Source: Deltaproteobacteria bacterium (lineage in GTDB: Bacteria > Desulfobacterota > DSM-4660 > Desulfatiglandales > Desulfatiglandaceae). Taken from it: DNA of 33,803 bases. The notes beneath the pieces were generated by a model, which saw only the letters and a program-made list of their open reading frames with translations, was not told where the DNA came from and ran no database searches. The position numbers and the translations under genes were made by a program. The stretch spans positions 1-33,803 of the forward strand of contig JABGPV010000017.1 of NCBI GenBank assembly GCA_018644785.1, in the 5' to 3' direction. This document shows positions 1 to 7,251 of the stretch, piece by piece. The first letter of the stretch is position 1, and every line of letters starts with the position of its first letter.

Positions 1-738
1 CAGACAGGGCAGTATGAGAAGGCTCCATTTGAGGGTCCCCACCAATTCAAGCGGGACCAGGACCATCCTTTCCCTCGTGGAAAAGGTTTTCTTTCGCATC
101 TCAGGCGTTGCCTTGAGTCCGGCATCCAAGAAATGAGGCAGGTCGGTTGATTCAATCGGGCCATAAATGATCTTAAAACCGGAAAGTTTCTTTACCAGGT
201 GGGCCGCAATACCAGGGCCGGACAATTGCGGCAGGATCAACTCCCGGTGGGCAACGATCTGTGCCAGATTGCTGAACTCAATACGCCGGACCAGTTCCTC
301 TGTACCGAACGTCCCCTTCCCTGCGGCACACCAAACATTGATGCCGTTGGTGTCCAATACCAGAATCCATGCATCGCGGGCCGCAAGCGCCTCACGAAGC
401 CGGTCAAAGCTCATCTTGTAATTGGCGGTCACGAATACGCTGGTCTTCTCATCAGGATTTCCGAGGGCATACAAACCGGGATCAACCGTGAATTTCATAC
501 GTCTCACACCCCAACGGGCCTTGATACTTCCGAAGCGATCCGCCCACGTTAACGTGGAGGAAACCCGGGGGACACGCCCCACTTTGCTCTCAACATATCC
601 TTCCACAAATGGCTGCTCCGGGCTCGGCAGGCTCAACTGAGCCGTTCCGCCCTTGGGTCAGCAGCCGGTTGTGGGGGATTGAACCGTTTGAAAATCTACG
701 GTTTTCAGAATCATAAGGTCATCTTTTCCCTGGTTCAT
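1..738 (-). CDS. hgcA: HgcA, mercury-methylating corrinoid protein, candidate selenoprotein (3' end outside window)
   Basis: HgcA transfers a methyl group from a corrinoid cofactor to Hg(II); family proteins have a cytoplasmic cobalamin-binding domain followed by membrane helices. Visible are 246 codons. The hallmark motif NVWCAAGK is at residues 134-141, and Cys137 would be the cobalt ligand; GTFGTEELVRR follows. Residues about 235-246 start the first membrane segment before the window edge. Conserved family sequence extends upstream of the first post-TGA ATG (498), so that ATG is internal. The frame runs back through an in-frame TGA (660-658, codon 27) to ATG 738, which has a GGAG nine bases upstream. 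An in-frame ATG at 765 is another possible start. The alternative to readthrough is a GTG start at 606, also with GGAG nine bases upstream, which would lose the conserved Pro-Phe before it. HgcA identity is near certain; selenocysteine is likely but unproven. It lies 65 bp after arsR; hgcB would be expected just outside. Confidence 0.93.
620..652 (-). promoter_or_regulatory. SECIS-like stem-loop just after the hgcA UGA
   Basis: Five bases after the UGA a hairpin begins. GGGC (652-649) pairs with GCCC (623-620), and GG (648-647) pairs with CC (627-626) with a GA bulge. After a small internal loop, GGCUC (643-639) pairs with GAGCC (634-630) around the tetraloop AGUU. The apical loop starts 19 bases after the UGA and has G in its second position. 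Both match the published description of bacterial SECIS elements (apical loop roughly 16-37 bases from UGA, G in the first two loop positions). The pairing was found by eye; no folding energy was computed. Confidence 0.6.
658..660 (-). other. In-frame UGA, candidate selenocysteine codon 27 of hgcA
   Basis: The TGA directly follows a Cys codon (TTGC then TGA), giving a Cys-Sec pair in a short N-terminal leader. The distance from the TGA to the family-conserved downstream frame is exactly 54 codons to ATG 498, so no frameshift is needed. Upstream coding has a good ribosome site and no other stop. A single-base error turning a second Cys codon (TGC) into TGA, or a start downstream of the TGA, are the competing explanations. 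Confidence 0.65.
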
Positions 739-803
739 ATTTAAGGGCTCCTTTATCCGGTCCATGTAAGGACCTCGGCAAAAAATAATTAAGTTTGTCT
801 TTA

Positions 804-1160
804 TCAGACGTTTAACGATCTCTGAAGGAGGGCCATATAATACGCCATAATCCCCTCGACCGTGCAATAACAGACACGCGGACCATCGACCTCCCCCTGT
901 ATCCAACCGGTTTTTTTCAAGACCTTCAGGTGTTGAGAGACACTGGATTGCGCCAAAGGAAGGGCATCCACAATATCCCCGCAAACACACCTTTCCGCTT
1001 GAGGCTTATTAACCAGAATGCGAATAATCTCCACCCTGGCTGGATGGCCAAGTCCTTTCGATAGTTCGGCCAACCTCTCTTTGCACACCTCCGCAGGGAG
1101 CGTCTCTATTTCCGTCGGATTCACCGGATGACCGTCACCCCAATGATATATTTCTTTCAT
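804..1160 (-). CDS. ArsR/SmtB-family metal(loid)-responsive repressor
   Basis: A winged-helix regulator of 118 residues, the usual ArsR length. The metal-site motif CVCGD is at residues 58-62 (Cys58, Cys60) at the start of the alpha-3 helix, as in ArsR-type sensors. The recognition helix reads QSSVSQHLKVLKKTG (71-85). Extra cysteines at 26, 97 and 99 could complete a thiolate site. Such proteins dimerise on a palindromic operator and release it on binding As(III), Cd(II), Hg(II) or similar. It is first in an operon with hgcA, behind a promoter whose -10 is overlapped by a perfect inverted repeat, so autoregulation and control of hgcA are likely. The inducer cannot be told from sequence. Confidence 0.92.
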   Translation of the reverse strand: MKEIYHWGDGHPVNPTEIETLPAEVCKERLAELSKGLGHPARVEIIRILVNKPQAERCVCGDIVDALPLAQSSVSQHLKVLKKTGWIQGEVDGPRVCYCTVEGIMAYYMALLQRSLNV

Positions 1161-1198
1161 AAAGAAATTTCTTTATCTCTCATGCTCGAGATCGGTTG

Positions 1199-1221
1199 AT
1201 CGTTTATCGTAGATAAACGAT
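1199..1221. promoter_or_regulatory. Palindromic operator overlapping the arsR -10
   Basis: Perfect inverted repeat with 10-base arms, ATCGTTTATC (1199-1208) and GATAAACGAT (1212-1221), spacer GTA. It begins inside the -10 and covers the likely transcription start, the expected place for an ArsR-family repressor to block RNA polymerase. A second perfect palindrome, AAAGAAATTTCTTT, lies immediately before the arsR start codon (1161-1174). Confidence 0.75.
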
Positions 1222-1248
1222 TATAAAGATGCAGGACCTTCCTGTCAA
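1220..1248 (-). promoter_or_regulatory. Consensus sigma70 promoter of arsR-hgcA
   Basis: On the minus strand the -35 TTGACA (1248-1243) and -10 TATAAT (1225-1220) are both perfect matches, separated by 17 bases. The arsR start codon lies about 60 bases downstream. So strong a core promoter is typical of genes held off by a repressor. Confidence 0.85.
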
Positions 1249-1295
1249 GATCTTAATTTATTAGCGGTATTATGTCCCCAGAATTTTATTCAGCC

Positions 1296-2963
1296 TCAAA
1301 AATCAGAAAGATTCTGATAAAACATAACCGTTGCCGGGCTTGTGACCGTGGGGTCCGTCACCACATTAATGCAGGCCGGCTTCCCGGATTCAATGGCCCG
1401 ATTTAAGGCTGGGATGATATCTTCATCCTTCGTCACCAGTTCTCCGTATCCCCCCAGGCCCTCCACCATCTTTTCATAATGCCGCATGCCGAGCTCCGCG
1501 CACGTGCACCGGTCTTTTCCGATGCTCATGGCTTGTGAATGCTTGATCATCCCCCAGGCACAGTCATTGTTGACCACACAGATAATGGGGATATCATGTC
1601 TGACCGCCGTATCAAATTCCATGCTATTGAAACCGAATGATCCATCTCCATTCAAAACCACCACGGGCTTGTCCGGATGTGCCAGCTTGCCGGCAAGGGC
1701 AAAGGGGATTCCCGTTCCCAGACATCCCAGAAGCGCACCGGCAGGAATCAGGACCCCAGCCTCATGTGACGACGTGAAGCCGGCCAGACCATAATAACTG
1801 GTGTCCCCGCCGTCAGCCACATAGAATGCATCCTCTCCGAAAACCGCCATGATCTGTGCCACCAACCGATTGGGATGAATGGGATTTGACGGGGTTTTGC
1901 GCTGTTCCAGCTCCGTGGTCAAGAAGGCGGCATAGACGTTTTTCAGTTTTTTGAGCCACTGGCCATGATCCCGCTTGTCAACCATTGGGGAAAGCTGGCT
2001 CAGCACATACCCGCAGTCCCCCACAAGACCGACTTCTGAAGATCGGTTCCGGTCAATTTCATCCTCCCGGATATCAATCCTGACGACCTTAGCGTCCGGA
2101 AACATCTTGGTGGCCTGCATCACCCAGTTGAAACGAACCCCGGCGGCCACGATAACATCCGCTTGCGGCGCGCCCGTCATAATGCCCGTAAAACCGCCGT
2201 CATTGATTGACAGGGGGTGACTGTCCGGCAGCCCCCCCCTCCCGTTATTTAACAACACAAAGGGAAATCCGGTCTTTTCAATAAATGTCTTAAGGACATC
2301 CTGGCACGCGCTCATCCGCACACCGCTTCCGCCAATAAACAATGGTTTTTGAGCGTTGTTGATAATCTTTGCAGCTTCTTTAAGTTCTGATTCATCGGGA
2401 TGGGCGGATGATTTATGGACCCTTCGGACCGGCATATTTACGGTTTTGTCATCCACCGGAACAAACAGGATATCCGGGGGCAGCTCCAGGAATACCGGTC
2501 CCGGCCTGCCCATGGTGGCCTGGCGGAAAGCAATCGAAAGATATTCCGGAATCCGTTTGGTATCATAACAGGTGGCGCACCATTTGGTCACGGGTTTCAC
2601 CATATCAATCTGATTCATTTCCTGCAAAGCCCCGGTCAGATCATCCCGTAGCGGGTGTCTGCCACAAAGCACGACCAGGGGCACATTATCCAGAAACGCA
2701 TTGGCAATGCCTGTCAGGGCATTGGTGAATCCCGGACCGGCGGTCACCAGACACACACCGGGTTCCTTTTTATAAATGGACCATGCGTGGGCCATCATTG
2801 CCCCCGCCTGCTCATGACGGACGTCAATGGTTCGAATTCCGTATTCCGTAAACCCATCCAGAATATTTTCAATATGCCCCCCCGAGATGGTAAATACCAT
2901 GCTGACATGTTCCACTTCCTTTAAATATTTTGCCACCAGGTGACCGCCGAATATTTCAGTCAT
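1296..2963 (-). CDS. ThDP-dependent acetolactate synthase-like / 2-hydroxyacyl-CoA lyase-like enzyme
   Basis: A 555-residue protein with the three-domain layout of the acetolactate synthase/oxalyl-CoA decarboxylase superfamily. The N-terminal pyrimidine-binding domain has the catalytic Glu51 in DVRHEQAGAMMAHA. The C-terminal domain has the ThDP/Mg motif, starting NGDGSFGFNSMEF and ending VVNND. Members make or break C-C bonds next to a carbonyl. The family cannot be narrowed by eye: no regulatory subunit or ilv genes are nearby, which argues against branched-chain synthesis. It is last in an operon with an alcohol dehydrogenase and an SCP2-like protein, 15 bp after the latter, and has a strong GGAGG site. 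The context suggests aldehyde, hydroxy-acid or acyl-CoA catabolism (inference). Confidence 0.85.
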   Translation of the reverse strand: MTEIFGGHLVAKYLKEVEHVSMVFTISGGHIENILDGFTEYGIRTIDVRHEQAGAMMAHAWSIYKKEPGVCLVTAGPGFTNALTGIANAFLDNVPLVVLCGRHPLRDDLTGALQEMNQIDMVKPVTKWCATCYDTKRIPEYLSIAFRQATMGRPGPVFLELPPDILFVPVDDKTVNMPVRRVHKSSAHPDESELKEAAKIINNAQKPLFIGGSGVRMSACQDVLKTFIEKTGFPFVLLNNGRGGLPDSHPLSINDGGFTGIMTGAPQADVIVAAGVRFNWVMQATKMFPDAKVVRIDIREDEIDRNRSSEVGLVGDCGYVLSQLSPMVDKRDHGQWLKKLKNVYAAFLTTELEQRKTPSNPIHPNRLVAQIMAVFGEDAFYVADGGDTSYYGLAGFTSSHEAGVLIPAGALLGCLGTGIPFALAGKLAHPDKPVVVLNGDGSFGFNSMEFDTAVRHDIPIICVVNNDCAWGMIKHSQAMSIGKDRCTCAELGMRHYEKMVEGLGGYGELVTKDEDIIPALNRAIESGKPACINVVTDPTVTSPATVMFYQNLSDF

Positions 2964-2978
2964 ACGTTCCTCCTTATA

Positions 2979-3335
2979 CTACATTACCAGATTAACACCG
3001 TCTTCAAACCACTGGGCATAAACGGCCATTCCCAATACTTTCAGTTTGCCTTCGGCAGCCGCATTAAATGACGCATCCTTTTTCTTGCTTATCATCACGG
3101 AAAAACCAGTGGCCGCGTCTTTCCAGACCAGGGCCGCATCGAAATCTTTCTGATCACCGGTTACGGACGACAGTCTGCCCTTATCAAAAACGAACAATCT
3201 GGCCCGCTCACCGTCTTCCGTTTTTATCAGGATTCTTGCACGGGTCTTGCTGATATATTTCTTGAACGCCTTGTTTGTCATGGAAGCGATTTTCAAAATG
3301 ATAGACAGCGTTAACAACAACAGTGAAAATCTCAT
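2979..3335 (-). CDS. Small membrane-anchored protein, SCP2-like
   Basis: 118 residues. Residues 1-17 are a hydrophobic helix (signal anchor); the rest is a compact alpha/beta domain. The C-terminal half (DAALVWKDAATGF, then AAAEGKLKVLGMAVYAQWF) resembles SCP2 sterol-carrier/lipid-binding domains, a weak similarity judged by eye. GGAG precedes the ATG. It lies between the alcohol dehydrogenase (30 bp upstream) and the ThDP enzyme (15 bp downstream), so it is part of that operon and may bind a hydrophobic substrate. It could also be an unrelated family. Confidence 0.7.
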   Translation of the reverse strand: MRFSLLLLTLSIILKIASMTNKAFKKYISKTRARILIKTEDGERARLFVFDKGRLSSVTGDQKDFDAALVWKDAATGFSVMISKKKDASFNAAAEGKLKVLGMAVYAQWFEDGVNLVM

Positions 3336-3365
3336 AGGTATCTCCTCACAAAATGCAAAATGGGA

Positions 3366-4583
3366 TCAAAATGCCATCACCGTTTTCATAGCCCGGTGTT
3401 TTTCCTTGTTTAAATTCACCTCGATCATTTGTGCATAGTCTTTCAGGCCAAATTTGTGGGTGACCAAGGCATCGGCCTTTATTTCACCTTTTTTCATCAA
3501 GTCCATGGCAATCTCAAACACATGCTCTCTTCTGCCGTTAAACTGGACATGCCCATAGGCATACACCCCTTTGATGGTCTGCAGTTTCAGCCATAGTGGT
3601 GTCAAATCCAGCTTAACATCCCCACCGATCCCCACCACGCTCAGTGTCCCCATGGCCTTCATCAGCCGCATGCTCAGATTCAGGGTGGTGCCGATCCCCA
3701 CGGTGTCATACACCCGGTCGAATCCGCCCATGGGAATCTTCATACCGAGCATGGGTTTATAAACCCTGGCACCCGTAATGCGGGAAGTCCGGACAAACAG
3801 ATCTTTTGAAGAAATCACCTCGTCCGCCCCCGCGTTTTTTGCCAGATCACCGGCAAATGAAGAGGGCTCAACAACAAAGACGCGGCACCCGGGGGCCAGG
3901 GCACGGATAGACTGGATGATCAGGTTTCCAATCACCCCGCCGCCAAACACCAGCACCTTTTCATCGGCTTCCGGCATGTTGTCAAATAGGGTCTGCAGTG
4001 CCACGGCCACCGGTTCCGTCATTACTGCGGACTCAAGGCTCAGAACTTCAGGGACCTTGAAAAGCTGAGACTGATGGGCGGCCAGATAGGGGGCGAACCC
4101 ACCGTTAACACCGCTGTTGATGCCTAAAAACATACCCGGCGGCAAGCTCCCTTCAGCAAAATTTTCACAATTGCTGGAACGGCCGGCGCTGCATGGCCCA
4201 CATATGGGGACAATTCCCCGGGCTTCACATGTCAGACCCGGATTGATCGCAACCGAATCGCCTTTTTGAAACCCCTTTACACCGGTTCCGAGTTCAACGA
4301 TTTCACCGACAATTTCATGTCCGATCACGCAGGGAAAAGAGGTAAAAGGGGATGCACTGGGAGAATCATGCAACGTGATCAGGTTCAGGTCGCTGCCGCA
4401 AAAACCGCAGTACAGGGTTTTGATCTTTACCCAATCCTGCGCGAACAGTCTGGGTTCCGGTACTTCGGCAAGCTGAACAGTTTTAACCGGCCCTTTGTGA
4501 AACACCCGGGCGCCGAAAAAGATCCGGAGTATTTTGGCAACGATAAATCTGGGAACATTGACGTTAAACTGTAAAGCTTTCAT
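3366..4583 (-). CDS. Zinc-dependent medium-chain alcohol dehydrogenase
   Basis: 405 residues, MDR family. The GroES-like domain has the catalytic-zinc residues in YCGFCGSDL and GHEIVGE. A Cys-rich lobe (CEARGIVPICGPCSAGRSSN) would hold the structural zinc. The Rossmann domain has VLVFGGGVIGNLI for NAD(P)H. It oxidises an alcohol or reduces an aldehyde; the substrate is unknown. The first 30 residues are a hydrophobic extension relative to typical members. First gene of the ADH/SCP2-like/ThDP operon, with GGAGG four bases before the ATG. Confidence 0.9.
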   Translation of the reverse strand: MKALQFNVNVPRFIVAKILRIFFGARVFHKGPVKTVQLAEVPEPRLFAQDWVKIKTLYCGFCGSDLNLITLHDSPSASPFTSFPCVIGHEIVGEIVELGTGVKGFQKGDSVAINPGLTCEARGIVPICGPCSAGRSSNCENFAEGSLPPGMFLGINSGVNGGFAPYLAAHQSQLFKVPEVLSLESAVMTEPVAVALQTLFDNMPEADEKVLVFGGGVIGNLIIQSIRALAPGCRVFVVEPSSFAGDLAKNAGADEVISSKDLFVRTSRITGARVYKPMLGMKIPMGGFDRVYDTVGIGTTLNLSMRLMKAMGTLSVVGIGGDVKLDLTPLWLKLQTIKGVYAYGHVQFNGRREHVFEIAMDLMKKGEIKADALVTHKFGLKDYAQMIEVNLNKEKHRAMKTVMAF

Positions 4584-4643
4584 AAGCCCTCCAGGTTAAA
4601 CCCGCGTTTATCAACAATATGGGCCCCTCCAAGCTGCAGTATC

Positions 4644-4673
4644 ATCGTAGGGAGAGTTTGCCGATTTTGTCAA
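4644..4673 (-). promoter_or_regulatory. Possible sigma70 promoter of the alcohol dehydrogenase operon
   Basis: On the minus strand a perfect -35 TTGACA (4673-4668) is followed after 18 bases by TACGAT (4649-4644), four of six matches to the -10. It lies about 60 bp upstream of the gene start. Confidence 0.5.
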
Positions 4674-4827
4674 GCCTTATCACTTTAACAATTCTGTTCA
4701 TGCAATTCTTGACTAAAATAAACCGAAACGGTACGGTTCATCCAGGGATTGATTTTGAGTTAAGACTGTCCATGTGTTTCAGAGACTGACCGCCACTCAC
4801 GAACCTGATACGGAAAGGAGATAAAAA

Positions 4828-5331
4828 ATGGATGTAAAAAAAACAATCGAGAGAAAACACGTCCTTATTGTGGACGACGAACAGGATATGCTCGACAGCC
4901 TTGTGGAACTCCTGGATATCTGCCGACTGGATACGGCCCTCTCCTTTGATGAGGGGAAGCGTTTGATGGAAAAAAACGATTATGATGTGGCGATCCTGGA
5001 TATCATGGGGGTGGACGGCTTCAAGCTTCTGGAAATCGCCAACCAGCGGAACATCCCGGCCCTGATGCTCACGGCCCATGCGCTTTCCGAGGAAAGCCTG
5101 AAACAATCCGCCGAAAAGGGCGCAGCCTATTACGCCCCCAAGGATGAAATCGGGCGCATAGATCTCTTCGTTGCGGATGTCATTGAAGCGAGGGAGGAAA
5201 AGAAAAATGTCTGGCTTAAATGGTTTGAAAGGCTGGGCAGCTACTACGATTCCCGTTTCACCGGATCCAACTGGCGAGAGAAGGACAAGGCTTTCTGGGA
5301 CAAAAAGCTGAAGGAGACGCCCTATTACTAA
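4828..5331 (+). CDS. Stand-alone response-regulator receiver protein
   Basis: 167 residues. CheY-like receiver at 10-120 with the acidic pair Asp16-Asp17, phospho-acceptor Asp58 (AILDIMG), Thr82 (LMLTAHA) and Lys105, all intact. After the receiver, about 45 residues rich in Trp, Tyr and charge form a tail with no DNA-binding or enzyme domain I recognise. It is probably phosphorylated by a kinase encoded elsewhere and acts by protein contact. AAGGAG lies eight bases before the ATG. Monocistronic, convergent with the flavoprotein gene. Confidence 0.88.
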   Translation: MDVKKTIERKHVLIVDDEQDMLDSLVELLDICRLDTALSFDEGKRLMEKNDYDVAILDIMGVDGFKLLEIANQRNIPALMLTAHALSEESLKQSAEKGAAYYAPKDEIGRIDLFVADVIEAREEKKNVWLKWFERLGSYYDSRFTGSNWREKDKAFWDKKLKETPYY

Positions 5332-5346
5332 GGCGGCAAGCCGCAG

Positions 5347-5381
5347 TTTCAGGTTTAAAGTTTAAAGTTTCAGGTTTAAAG
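5347..5381. repeat. Short intergenic direct repeat
   Basis: Two copies of TTTCAGGTTTAAAG (5347-5360 and 5368-5381) separated by TTTAAAG, itself part of the unit. It fills the gap between two convergent genes. No function is evident. Confidence 0.7.
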
Positions 5382-5383
5382 TT

Positions 5384-7015
5384 TTATGAGAGTCTGCTTT
5401 CGCTGTAGGTCAGACCTGTTTCCCCCTTCTTGACCACGATATTCTTGAGCCAGCGGTCGTTTTCCTCCTCCGGGAAATCCGTACGGTAGTGGGACCCCCG
5501 GCTCTCGTCTCGCAACAATGCCGCCTGGCACACCACTTCAGAGAGCAGCAGCATATTTTCGAGTTCAAGGCATCGGACAAGATCAGAGATCTTCCCCACG
5601 GAAGCCGCTACAACCCCGGACCGAAGTTCCGATATTTTTTTAAGGGCTTCGGTTAGACCTTTCGGGTCACGCAGGATACCGGCCTTGAGCCACATGATCT
5701 CCTTGAGCGATCGACACAAAACCTTCGGGTTCTCTCCATTTCCCCCAAACCGTAATTGCAGACGGGCTTTTTCATGGTCGATCATTTCACCCGGTGGATC
5801 CACGGGACCCATCTCCTTCGCCCCGGCAGCTGCCCTTTTCCCCGCAATTCTCCCAAAGGTAAAAATCTCACACAGGGCATTGCCTCCCAGGCGGTTGGCG
5901 CCGTGGACCCCCGCAGTCGTCTCTCCCGCTGCAAAGAGACCCGCCAGGGGTGTTTCCGCATTTTTGTCAATCACGATGCCACCCATGCAGAAATGGGTCG
6001 TGGGGCCGACAACCAGGGTTTTCTGATCGGGATGCCATGCGGAGGGCAGAAGCGTCGCCAACGGCGCCAATCGCTCTTCAGCAATGGGGCTGAGATCCAT
6101 AATGATCCCGCCATCCACCCCCCTGCCCGCCAGGAGTTCTCGCATAATGGCCTGGGCCAGTCGGTCCCGTGTCAGTTGCATGGGATCATTGAGCCCGTGC
6201 TTAATAGCGATATCCTCACCCGCCCTGTTCCTGAGGATCGCCCCTTCAGCCATGACCAGAACTTCAGAAAGGATGAGTCGATTCCCGAACCTGCCCGCGG
6301 CCGTGGGATAAAATTGAACAAACTCCATGTCTTTCAGGGGAAGGCCTAAGTGTAGGGCCAGGGCCTGGCCATCGCCGGTAATTCCCGCAGCATTGTTTGT
6401 GTGCAGATACACCTGCCCGAACCCGCCGGTGGTCAGAATCACACTCCCGGCCGTAAAAACCAGGAACCGCCCATCATGGGAAACCCCTGAAGCGGCGGCG
6501 ACGCGATTGCCCGACGAAAAAAGGCGGGTAATAAATACCCGATCGACAAACCGCACACCGATCTTTTCCGCATACTGCCTTAGCGGCAGAATCAAATCAC
6601 TGCCGGTTCGATGTTGTCCGCGAATTTGCCTGGGGAAACGGTGTCCGGCGATTTGCTCGATTTCGAAGCGCCCCTCTTTTTTCGCAAAAACCACCCCGCA
6701 TTTTTCCAGAAAGGAGATCTCGGTCTTGGCCGCCTCTACCATTGCGGACACCAACTCCGGATCATTCAAAAAACGTCCGCCCTTGACCGTGTCCTCCAGA
6801 TGAGCCCGGCCCCCGTCGCGCTGATCACCCCAACCGGAAACAGCAATAATTGCTTTGGCAATATAGGTGTTATTGGCGTATCCCACCTTTGCCTTGGAAA
6901 CCAGGAGCACATCGGCGCCCGACGCTCTTGCTTCAATGGCCGCCCGCAGACCGGCCCCGCCACCGCCGATGATCAGCACGTCACAATTCATCTCTGTAAT
7001 CCCATCGAATTTCAT
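5384..7015 (-). CDS. FAD flavoprotein, fumarate reductase/succinate dehydrogenase A-like
   Basis: 543 residues. Dinucleotide-binding motif VLIIGGGGAGLRAA near residue 14. The middle has HTNNAAGITGDG and the C-terminal FAD-binding stretch LFAAGETTAGVHGANRLGGN. A helical C-terminal domain ends with the SDH/Frd signature ESRGSHYRTDFPE. Relatives are succinate dehydrogenase/fumarate reductase A, L-aspartate oxidase and adenylylsulfate reductase A. No iron-sulfur or membrane subunit is adjacent, so it may be a soluble reductase or oxidase, or pair with a partner elsewhere. Substrate uncertain. Confidence 0.85.
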   Translation of the reverse strand: MKFDGITEMNCDVLIIGGGGAGLRAAIEARASGADVLLVSKAKVGYANNTYIAKAIIAVSGWGDQRDGGRAHLEDTVKGGRFLNDPELVSAMVEAAKTEISFLEKCGVVFAKKEGRFEIEQIAGHRFPRQIRGQHRTGSDLILPLRQYAEKIGVRFVDRVFITRLFSSGNRVAAASGVSHDGRFLVFTAGSVILTTGGFGQVYLHTNNAAGITGDGQALALHLGLPLKDMEFVQFYPTAAGRFGNRLILSEVLVMAEGAILRNRAGEDIAIKHGLNDPMQLTRDRLAQAIMRELLAGRGVDGGIIMDLSPIAEERLAPLATLLPSAWHPDQKTLVVGPTTHFCMGGIVIDKNAETPLAGLFAAGETTAGVHGANRLGGNALCEIFTFGRIAGKRAAAGAKEMGPVDPPGEMIDHEKARLQLRFGGNGENPKVLCRSLKEIMWLKAGILRDPKGLTEALKKISELRSGVVAASVGKISDLVRCLELENMLLLSEVVCQAALLRDESRGSHYRTDFPEEENDRWLKNIVVKKGETGLTYSESRLS

Positions 7016-7251
7016 CTCTTAATTCACCTTTCCATGATCCGCATGCTTTAACAAAATATACTGATCAACCGGGGATTGAGAATATCAACAGTTCAAACAA
7101 CTTGCAAATCAAATCGTTCCAGATTAAAAAATCACTTTTTCATGTTGCACCGGCGTCAATGTTTACAGTAAGAATAAAGAAGCGCAAAATAGACCCGAAG
7201 ACCCTGCTGCCCTTTAGTCGTTTGGCTGGGATTTGATTTTAAAGCGCCATA

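Noticed and set aside
496..660. Treating hgcA as a pseudogene broken by a stop
   Set aside because: The rest of the frame is intact and conserved, with a SECIS-like hairpin placed correctly; Sec insertion or a downstream GTG start explains it better.
658..990. 110-codon minus-strand open frame ending at the hgcA TGA
   Set aside because: Its upstream part overlaps arsR in another frame; only its last 26 codons, from ATG 738, are plausible, as the N-terminus of hgcA.
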